Origin: Chondrilla cf. caribensis
Lineage: Eukaryota; Porifera; Demospongiae; Chondrillida; Chondrillidae
Assembly: GCA_964020155.1 (NCBI GenBank)
Contig: OZ026553.1
Span: 4,194,009-4,258,008 of the forward strand
Reading direction: 5' to 3'
DNA: 64,000 nt
The position numbers and the translations under genes are program-made. Under the pieces are notes generated by a model that was not told the DNA's origin, did no database searches, and was given only the letters and a program-made list of their open reading frames with translations. This document shows positions 55,850 to 64,000 of the stretch, one piece after another. Position 1 is the first letter of the stretch. Every line of letters begins with the position of its first letter.

Positions 55850-56480
55850 AGATACTCCAACAAATGGATTGGAAACTCGCGCAACCGCATGGATTCTTGC
55901 GTAGATGATGCGTCACCGTAGATATTCGTTACGTCATCGACCGCACAAATTTTGTTCTTAGTTTGAGAAAATGGCGACGGCTAGTTCTTCTGTGGTGTGG
56001 ATATATATTCGATACGCATCGAAAGTTTTACTGTTCTTGGACTTTTTGGAGTCGGTTTTCAGGGATGAAGTGCTCCTTGTTGAGTCCCGAAGACATTTAG
56101 ATGTTCGTAGAGGCGGAGAGTTACTGTGCGATGCTACAACGGGAACGAAATGATCAAGATGAAGATAATTATAATATGCCATTGGCTGCATGCCGCTTGT
56201 CACGAAAAGAGCACTGCCCGCGAGAATCGAGCAGGCTTCGGATGGCTCGTATTATGAAATGCGAACATATCCTAGAGGTTTAAACATGAACGGAGGTAAT
56301 CGGACCTGGATTACGGTAGAATCTATAAATTTTGTAGAGTTTATTGTCCGAAAAGACGTTTAATCGTCGAAAGTACCTGTTAAAGATTCGAAAAAAGTAT
56401 CGGTAAGTGTATATTATGTTGGATACAGTCAATTTTCATCTTAGAAATGTGTTATCAGCTTCCCATGTGTTGGAGTATCT
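55850..56480. mobile_element. 631-bp inverted-repeat DNA element
   Basis: Ends AGATACTCCAACAAATGG and (complement of the right end) AGATACTCCAACACATGG match at 17 of 18 bases. ATGGTTCCACCAG precedes and ATGGTTCCAACAG follows, a 13-base direct repeat with one mismatch, longer than usual for a target duplication. The interior is CpG-rich and has a 60-codon frame starting MATASSSVVWIYIRYASKVL at 55971 that is not recognisable as a transposase. Superfamily undetermined. Confidence 0.7.
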
Positions 56481-56719
56481 ATGGTTCCAACAGTACCTAT
56501 ATATATATATAAACAGCCATACACTTTTCAAATACTGTTTGCAAAAGTGTACATGTATTTCTGTTTTAATCATAATTTGCTCACTGACAAAGCACTATGT
56601 ATATCAAATTTATGCGTTAAAATTAAAATACATAATGTGAAGACCTTTACGGTATATTCTCCACGTCATGACTGAAAACTATAATACGTGCATGTATTTA
56701 TATCCACACACGAACAAAA

Positions 56720-56753
<34 letters not shown>
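56720..56753. repeat. Short (CA)n microsatellite
   Basis: Short array ahead of a full CA-linked block. Confidence 0.9.
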
Positions 56754-56754
<1 letters not shown>

Positions 56755-56786
56755 CACGTACGCACATTGAGTGTACAGATGCATGT

Positions 56787-57055
56787 GTTACTATTGTAAC
56801 TGCCATTTCAACCTATTGCATACATCACTCCAGAGTGATCCTATCATTCATGCATTCACCAATTATATACAAAGGAAGGCACACAGTGTACATACACTTC
56901 TAATACAATGCTATTATATTGTCCATTGGGAACTAGTAGTAATAATAATTGCTATGTCACCCTGTCTCAGGACCCATTGTAGGAAAGAAGCTCACTTGAG
57001 CATAAAGTTCTCCGATGATTCTGACTATTAATATTTCACTAGCACAATGACCTGT
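56787..57055 (+). repeat. CA-linked block, copy 15 (full length)
   Basis: Close match to copies 5 and 9. Confidence 0.85.
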
Positions 57056-58399
57056 GACCACAAAAACAATTGCTATTTTTGTCATAGTGCTTGTTTATGG
57101 GATATATTTTGATTACCATCCATATAGTGACATTAAAGGTATTCTACCATGATGGTGATACCTGTGCATATTTCATGTCGGGGTCTTAAATTTCAAAAGT
57201 GATTTGTTGTATGTTTCGAAGTTCACAGTGGATGCATGGTACCCTTTACCACAATATCAATGTTGCACTTACAATTTTGACATATGCAATTACTTGAAAA
57301 ATTTCATGCCAAAAATTAGAAAAAACAAACAGTTATGCATTTCTCTAATACTGATCACAAAAGTGTATTTCCATTAATCATAAGTTGTTCTCATGTGTAC
57401 TTGTGTGTACCCCCATATCACTTTTGTGCCTACACGTTGAGGTATACGTACAGAAGGACAGGATTACTCGCAAGGTTTCATGTCAAAATTAGCAAATTAT
57501 AATAAAACAAACAGTCCTACACTTCTCTAATACTAACACGTACATGCGCTGCGTGCACACACACACACATGCACATGCATATTATGTGTACTTATACATG
57601 TGTTACTAATGGAACCATACTTTCAATCTAACACATGCAACACTCCAAAGTGGTCCTATCGGATGCAGTCATCAATAACAAAAAGAAGGCTTACGGTGTA
57701 CATACACTTCCAATACAATGCTACTATCATTCTGGTGTGTACGTAGTGTATTTGTCATGGTCAACCTGACTACTTCAATTATCCACCATACACCAGCTGT
57801 TATATACTTCAGGTTATTATATTAGGGTCTGTGTGTTCTGGAGCTCCGCCGCACCGTACCACATTATGATTCAAATTATCTTATTTTTTGCTGACTTTAA
57901 CCCTTCAGTCTCATTTTATAAACCTTCCTACAGGTGTATACATAATATCATTCATCGTTGTCATTTTGTATATTTCGTCATAGTCAACCTGACTACTTCA
58001 CTTGTCCGCAGTGTGTGCACCATTATACACTATTTACTAGCTGTCTTAAACTTTCATGCATTCCATTGGATCAGATATCATTGTGATTAAATGATTAATA
58101 ACTCTTGGCAATCAACACAATAATTATCAGTGCCAATAATTTCCAAAGATAAGCAGCTAAAAAACTGGAGAAGCTACACTACATGGTTTGGGCTAAATGC
58201 TTGGATGAAGATTAATTGAGATTACTATGCTATGTTATGTTAGCTGCTTGCAGTTAATCTGCGTGACAGAATCCTTAGTTCCAAGAGCAGCCTGACATCG
58301 GTTTTCTAGCCTCATTTACTGCATAGAGAAAATTATTTTTCACAAAATGAGTGTGATTCATTAATATTGACAGACTCTGTATGTGTACTAAGAATGTTC
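57056..58399. other. 3' flank of copy I with a diverged block
   Basis: Includes a variant CA-linked block at about 57598-57740 (TGTTACTAATGGAACCATAC) next to a very short CA array. No gene beyond the peptide-unit flank. Confidence 0.45.
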
Positions 58400-58708
58400 T
58401 CACCATGGGAAACATCTTGCAGTGATAAAATCCTCTACAGACAAAGCATTTGCCTGTGTGCAACAGTTTCCACTTGTTCCCACTACTCTTCCTCGACAAT
58501 TTGCCTCAGACCAGCATAGAACTGAAAATAGTATTAGATCACATCTTATTCACCTTTACCATTCAACAGATATATGTAACCATCACAGAGAAGAATGACA
58601 CATCTGTATGAAGCTATACAATACCGACTACTTACATGGGCGAGCCTGAGCCTGATAAGCAATGGCTCCAAGAACCAACAGAAGCAAAAGGACTCCTTTT
58701 CCGAACAT
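58400..58708 (-). CDS. Secreted cysteine-rich peptide precursor, copy I (PW class)
   Basis: Exon 1 58708-58636 ends AYQAQARP, intron 58635-58522 (114 bp), exon 2 58521-58400 ends CFPW-stop. 64 residues; C-x5-C-x10-CC-x15-C. The first cysteine is followed by Trp (LCWSEANCRG) where all others have Tyr or Phe. RVVGTSGNCC resembles the plus-strand pair, so this gene links the two groups. It is head-to-head with the gene at 58976, with 267 bases between start codons, and could share a bidirectional promoter. Confidence 0.78.
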
Positions 58709-58806
58709 TTCAGATCACCTCAAGTTGTTGAATCAAACGAGACTGTCACAGTTGTTCCCACCAAAGAACTCACAGAATGAATGAACAAGTGGAGCTCTGT
58801 AGCTCT

Positions 58807-58814
58807 CTTTTATA
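58807..58814 (-). promoter_or_regulatory. TATA box of copy I
   Basis: TATAAAAG on the minus strand within the 267-base interval between two divergent peptide genes. Confidence 0.65.
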
Positions 58815-58975
58815 GCTACTGGTAGCATGTGATATTCATGCTCGTAATACACCCACGCATATTTATTCATTGAGTAACACTTATTAACTTTACTCAATTC
58901 ACCCTAATACAGGGAATATTTACAGATGGATCTTTGACAATGTGTTCAACTAATAAATTGTACAGGTGATCTGAA

Positions 58976-59291
58976 ATGTTTGGAAAAAGAGTCCTCTTGG
59001 TTTTGTTGGTTCTTGGAGCCATTGCTTATCAGGCTGTGGCTGTGCAATGTAAGTAGTAATTATTTTATAGCTTCATGCAGATGTGTGATTCTTCTCTGTG
59101 ATTGATACAAATATCTCTTGAACGGTAAAGGTGCATCAGATGTGAACTTGTATATTATACTATTTTCAGTTGTATGCTACTCGAAGACAAAATGTCAAGG
59201 AAGAGTAGTGACAATAGGTAGATTCTGTTGTAAACATCCAGATTCGGTGTCTGTAAGGGATGTTAACATCGGTTGGTGTTACCCATGGTGA
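58976..59291 (+). CDS. Secreted cysteine-rich peptide precursor, copy J (PW class)
   Basis: Exon 1 58976-59048 (MFGKRVLLVLLVLGAIAYQA, ending VAVQ), intron 59049-59169 (121 bp), exon 2 59170-59291 ending CYPW-stop. 64 residues; C-x5-C-x10-CC-x15-C. The mature part differs from the 54.7 kb gene at only a few positions, so they are a recent pair. The family leader is conserved only from AGGTGATCTGAA onward. Upstream is 5' flank of the opposing gene, without the usual TATA box. AAATTGTACAG just before the junction could be an acceptor for a distant leader exon. Expression therefore depends on an unusual promoter. Confidence 0.75.
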
Positions 59292-60028
59292 GAACATTCT
59301 TAGTACACATATGGAGTTTGTCTAAATCACACTCAGTTTGTGAAAAATAATTAAAATTTCTCTATAATAGCTATAGTAAATGGGGCTAGTAATCTGATGT
59401 CAGGCTAGTCTTGGAAATAAGGATTCTGTCACACAGATTAACTTCCAGCAGCTGACATATTAATCTCAAATAAACCATTTCGCCCAAACCATGTAGTGTA
59501 TACGTAGTTTCTTCAGTTTTTGTAGCTGCTTATAATAGGAAATTATACTTTCTGATAATTATGGTGTTGATTGCCAAGAGTTATTAATCATTAATGTTAT
59601 TCACAATGATGTCTGATTTGATCGAGTGCATGAAAGTTTAAGACAGCTAGTAAATAGTGTATAATGGTGCACACACTGGAGATAAGTGAAGTAGTCAGGT
59701 TGCATGGCCAATGTACAATAATTTGAATCCCTGTGGGGTACAGTGTGGTGGAACTCTAGAACACTTTTGGCCCTAATATAATAACATGAAGTATACAACA
59801 GCTGGTGAATAGTGTATAATGGTGCACTCACTGTGGATAAGTAAAGTAGTCAGGTTGACCAGGAGGAATACACTAATGATAATAGCATCATATGGGAAGT
59901 GTATGTACACTGTGTGCCTTACTTTTGTAATTGGTGGATGCATCAGATAGGACCACTCTGGAGTGTTGCATGTGTTGTTATATAGGTTGAAAGTATGGCT
60001 CCAATAGTAATACATGTATATGTATGCA
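59292..60028. other. 3' flank of copy J and an inverted diverged CA-linked block
   Basis: Inverted relative to 57.6-58.4 kb and ending with the block variant at about 59860-60010. No separate gene. Confidence 0.5.
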
Positions 60029-60030
60029 TA

Positions 60031-60083
<53 letters not shown>

Positions 60084-60099
60084 GTGTGTGATGTGTGTG

Positions 60100-60146
<47 letters not shown>

Positions 60147-60162
60147 GTGTGTGATGTGTGTG

Positions 60163-60226
<64 letters not shown>
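60029..60226. repeat. (GT)n microsatellite with higher-order repeat
   Basis: The interruption TTGTGTGTGATGTGTGTGATG occurs twice about 64-66 bases apart, so part of the array was duplicated as a block. Confidence 0.95.
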
Positions 60227-60469
60227 ATGTTATTATTAGAGAGGTGTAGGACTATTTGCTAATATTGGCATGGAAGGATACCATGCATCTACTGTGAACA
60301 TGGAAACATGCAACAAATCACTTTTGAAATTCAAGACCCTGATAGGAAATATGTACAGGTATAACCATTATGGTAGTATACCTTTAATGTCACTATATGG
60401 ATGGTAATCAAAACATATATCCTATAAACGAGCACCACACATGACAGAAATAGCATTTTTGTGGTCACA

Positions 60470-60680
60470 GTCAATAGTCAGAATCATCGGAGAAGTTTAT
60501 GCTCAAATGAGCTTCTTTCCTACAATGGGTCCTGAGACAGGGTGACATTGTAATTATTATTACTACTAGTTCCCAATGGACAATATAATAGCATTGTTAC
60601 AGTATTAGAAGTGTACGTATGTACACTGTGTGCCTTCCTTTGTAAATAATTGGTGAATACATGTGTGATAGGGTGTTACA
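60470..60680 (-). repeat. CA-linked block, copy 16 (inverted, 5' end lost)
   Basis: Reversed block missing the outer 60 bases, followed by a (GT)n array at 60729-60782. Confidence 0.8.
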
Positions 60681-60724
60681 AATAACAGGACGATGCAACT
60701 TGTGATAGGCATGTGACTGATAAC

Positions 60725-60786
<62 letters not shown>

Positions 60787-61189
60787 GGTTTACAGTCATG
60801 ACATGGAGTACATATATATAGATGCTTACATTAATATGTACTTGTGTCATGGGAGTGGTTCATAATACCTCTACAACACACTTGCAGTCAAGTCATTAAC
60901 AATTTACCACCCTTTCTATTGACTGATCAGACCAATTTCCTGTCACCAACAAGACCAGCAACAGCAAACAGTGTTGATGCTGATGATGTTGTACACATTT
61001 ATTGTTGTGCACAGCTTGTTAATTGCACACATATGTCTTGATAACAGGCACAGTTTACTGCTGTACAAAGTTTGTGCAGTGCACCTGTATGTTTACTGTA
61101 TACACATATATATACTACACATACAAGTTGTTAAATTCAACAAAATAATAAGTTGAATCCTAGTGTGGAACAGTGTGGTGGAACCTAAA

Positions 61190-61615
61190 GTACAATACAG
61201 CTCGGGAATGTTGCATGTGTTAGATTGAAAGTATGGTTCCAGTAGTAACACATGTATATGTATGCATAATGTATGCATGTGCATGTGTGGGAGTTGTGTG
61301 TGTAGTGTAGGAATGTGTACGTGTTTTGATTTGCTAATTTGTAGCATGAAACCTTGCAAGTAATCATAACATGTCTTTATGTATATCTCAACTTGTAAAT
61401 ACAATAATCATAAAGTATAATATGCATCACATGAACTTGGAAACATGCAAAACACTGAAATCTAAGACCAGTCAGAATCATCGGAGAACTTTTTCCTGTA
61501 GTGGGTCTTAAAACAGAGTTACATTGAAATTACTATTACTACTAGTTCCCAATGGACATTATAATAGCATTGTATTAGAAGTGTATGTACACTGAGTGCC
61601 TTACTTTAAATTTGT
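61190..61615 (-). repeat. CA-linked blocks, two inverted fragments
   Basis: A diverged fragment near 61190-61260 and a second at 61470-61610 with many substitutions, the most decayed copies seen. Confidence 0.6.
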
Positions 61616-62411
61616 AGTTCAGTGTCTATGATGCACGTGATCACCGTCCACGCAAAAATGGTAATATTCGTGCTATGTGAACATTTGAGCACGGTGGATT
61701 ATGAACTTTCGTCTGTTTTTGGGGAATTTGCGGTTATAGGTGAATATGTTCAAAATACATTTATCTAACCTTTCGTGGTATAACCGCCATGAATTGCATC
61801 TTTTTGTGCCAAAAATATTGAATTTTAAAAATGCATATATACAACTGGAAAGATGCCATTATTGTAATATTATTACAGAGCAATGAATGTCATTAGAGTT
61901 CGCTTTGACCATAGATATTCAACTAGGACGGTGACGTCACAAGTCATGTGACTAACACCCTAGGTACTGGATTGGAAACGGAAGTAAACAAGCTGCACCA
62001 CTGTCAAGTAAAATTATAATTTATACTGGCCGGTAATACAATCGTTACAATAATAATAATAATAATATTATAATGTCATTAGCTGTCTGCTGTGTCATGA
62101 GGCTATACTGTTGTTGGCTCATGAATGATCAACTTTTCTCCAAATTAACTTTGTTAAAGCATTTATATTCTTCCATCTTGTCCCAACGAAATGCAAATTG
62201 TCTACATTTGGCGAAGACTTCAACGATCTCGTGGAAAACTGCCGAACACTCTGACATGTTATCCAGATGACAAGCGATCATTGTGTCATTCAATGCTCAA
62301 TCCCTTGTCTTCTAAAAGATGCTGAACCAGAGGAGTTTGGATCCTTAATGAGTGTAGATAAATCCTGGCTGCTAATCGAATATCAATGCTTTGACACACT
62401 GTTTGTGTCAT
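61616..62411. other. Unique-looking sequence with promoter-type motifs
   Basis: Contains a full CRE TGACGTCA (61932-61939), an E-box GTCATGTGAC (61943-61952) and an ETS-like CGGAAGT (61979-61985) within 55 bases, then (AAT)n. A 65-codon frame at 62073-62270 (MSLAVCCVMRLYCCWLMNDQ) follows but has no family resemblance. It could be a real promoter region or an unrecognised transposon end. Confidence 0.3.
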
Positions 62412-62436
62412 GTGACAGTTAGTGTGTGTATGTGCA

Positions 62437-62475
<39 letters not shown>

Positions 62476-62515
62476 ATGTGTGTGTGTGTATGTGTGTGTG
62501 TGGTTGTGTTCGTGT
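62412..62515. repeat. (GT)n microsatellite
   Basis: GT array with ATGTGCATG interruptions. Confidence 0.9.
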
Positions 62516-62639
62516 GTGGATATTAATACATGTACGTATGTATTATAGTTGTTAGTCATGATGTGGAGTAGTAAAGGTGTTCACATTATGTATTATTAAT
62601 TTTAATGCTTAAGTTTGGTATGCATTGTCCTTTATGCTA

Positions 62640-62765
62640 TTTTTCAAATTGAAATTACTTTTACTTGCTCTCTTCCAGTTGAATGTTGTAAGGGTCCCAG
62701 GCATGGTTGATGGTCCAGGAACAGGATAGCCCACGGATAGATGTAACTAGAGGAAGCCATTTTTT
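62640..62765 (-). repeat. Fragment of the duplicated 2.27-2.4 kb flank, inverted
   Basis: Reads the complement of GGCTTCCTCTAGTTACATCT through GAAAGAGAGCAA, then ends. Confidence 0.65.
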
Positions 62766-62984
62766 GCTGCTACATTGTGATTCATATGGAAAAGTTTCTA
62801 ACAATATGGAATGGTTTCTAACAATGTGTGGTGAAGATTTTTTTACGAAGTAGTGGCAATTCTTTCAGAATTTAAAGTTTCCTGAAGTATTTTTTAGGAT
62901 ACTATATTGTTTTCATTTCGACTTCCGGTATGTAACGCTCGTCCGATATATATTATATAGATATATATATAATATGTGTTCCTA

Positions 62985-63206
62985 CGCGTAACCGCAACAA
63001 TGAATTTATATTAGAATTTATATTGCGCGAAATAAAGATGGCCGATTTCGAACGCTAACAATTTTGAAATTGGGCTAGAATTCGTGCGCTGAAGCTCCGC
63101 CGAACGTAATAACTTCAGCGAAGGTTCTTCTAAACCTAACAAAGACGCCAAGTAATTCGAGTGCGGGGGGGCGGCAGCCCCACGAGTTTTTAAACTCGAA
63201 TTACTT
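62985..63206. repeat. Homologue of the hAT-like MITE core, ending in a hairpin
   Basis: 62985-63165 matches the central part of the element at 27451-27943 (AACCGCAACAATGAATTTAT, ATGGCCGATTTCGAA, GGGCTAGAATTCG) but lacks its termini. AAGTAATTCGAGT (63150-63162) pairs with its complement at 63194-63206. Confidence 0.7.
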
Positions 63207-64000
63207 GTTTGTAAAGATAAACCAATTACAGCATGTTTGCACGGGAGTAATAACTTTGCCGACCTCCCACTCTGGCACTACACACCACACCCTCTGCTCT
63301 GGGATCTGTAAACTGTATTGCTCTTATGCATGCTGTACATGTGAACATGCTGTGACTATTACAGTACAGAGTGGTGAAACTTCATAAACCTCTGCCTTTG
63401 GCCCTCATGAAATTATGTGACTATTTTAAGTTTCAGGTAGCTAAGAGCCTGAAAGGGTGTGTATAAACCCAACAAACGTATATACCTATGTATGGGCCTA
63501 TATACATCAGCAAATATTATGCCTAAAATGTACATACAAAGGACACCAATATAATTCAGAAAGAGCCATCCCCTTTTAACAGAGAGATCAAAACACTCCC
63601 CACAACATACAGAACACTCTTTGAATTATTCCACTATTCCCACCAGACTTAATATTATTTATTGCATCACTTAATATTATTCATACATCACCCACTCATC
63701 ACAACTGTCACACACTGGTATTGCAATGTACACACTCCATGTAGACATATGCATACCACAGTCTAGCTCCCGAAACATTTGGTGCAATAAAAATTTCTAT
63801 GGCTACAGATTTCCATTGAACTGATCCACAAGATGTTACCTAGCCAAGCAACCCTCTTTTCATGTACATACAAACACATCAGCATTCTCATAATATATAA
63901 TATTATTAATATTTACAAATGGAACTTTTTGTCCAACAAATAAATTGTACATGTTCTTTAAACAAACTGTGCACAACAAATATTGTGCATGTATGGGCCT
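63207..64000. other. No gene recognised
   Basis: AT-rich. The final 60 bases (AACAAATAAATTGTACATGT, then TTTAAACAAACTGTGCAC) resemble peptide-unit 5' flank, suggesting another unit beyond the window. Confidence 0.4.

Overview
Eukaryotic, almost certainly invertebrate metazoan DNA. It is AT-rich, with GT-AG introns of about 100-135 bp, TATA-box promoters, an intact Ty3/gypsy-type LTR retrotransposon and several non-autonomous DNA transposons. The species cannot be fixed from sequence alone; a sponge or another marine invertebrate is a guess.

The backbone is a set of unit duplications. Units, or parts of them, recur every few kb in both orientations. A full unit holds a (CA)n microsatellite, a conserved block of about 270 bp, a 3' flank, and a tiny two-exon gene with its promoter and 5' flank. 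Eight of these genes look intact: minus strand at 5081-5379, 26759-27090, 33488-33799, 40350-40645, 51750-52058 and 58400-58708; plus strand at 54746-55056 and 58976-59291. At least five more are broken (1-120, 6297-6556, 9297-9330, 12781-13030, 42026-42150). Each intact gene encodes a 64-66 residue precursor. Exon 1 is a nearly invariant signal peptide (MFGKGVLLVLLVLGAIAYQA or close). Exon 2 is a short, highly variable cysteine-rich peptide with the pattern C-x5-C-x(10-11)-CC-x(15-17)-C-x2-W-stop. Introns and 3' flanks are visibly better conserved than the mature-peptide exon. That is the signature of a rapidly diversifying secreted peptide family, and I regard it as the main discovery here.

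From 13.9 to 22.6 kb a different story is superimposed. The 3' end of a LINE-like element is interrupted by a very young LTR retrotransposon (14355-19612; LTRs differ at 1 of 362 positions; TSD CTTAT). Its single 1483-residue polyprotein has the order Gag-protease-integrase-RT-RNase H, that is, integrase before RT as in the Gmr1 group. It is followed by eight units of a 359-bp tandem satellite carrying a hairpin, which ends inside a relic exon.

Other mobile DNA: two piggyBac-like MITEs at TTAA sites, a 749-bp Mutator-like element with a 9-bp TSD, a hAT-like MITE, and three further inverted-repeat elements. Because the window is internally duplicated, several insertions can be compared with an empty paralogous site in the same window.

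Relic exons of other genes travel with the duplications: a possibly tectonic-like exon (22.6, 31.1, 35.2, 48.1 and 50.1 kb), an unidentified acidic/GSQG-containing reading frame (2.0, 8.2, 28.7, 46.5 and 53.4 kb), and an isolated well-bounded exon at 12400-12595. No rRNA, CRISPR or standard tRNA gene was seen. All calls are by reading; identities and conservation levels are by-eye estimates, not computed alignments.
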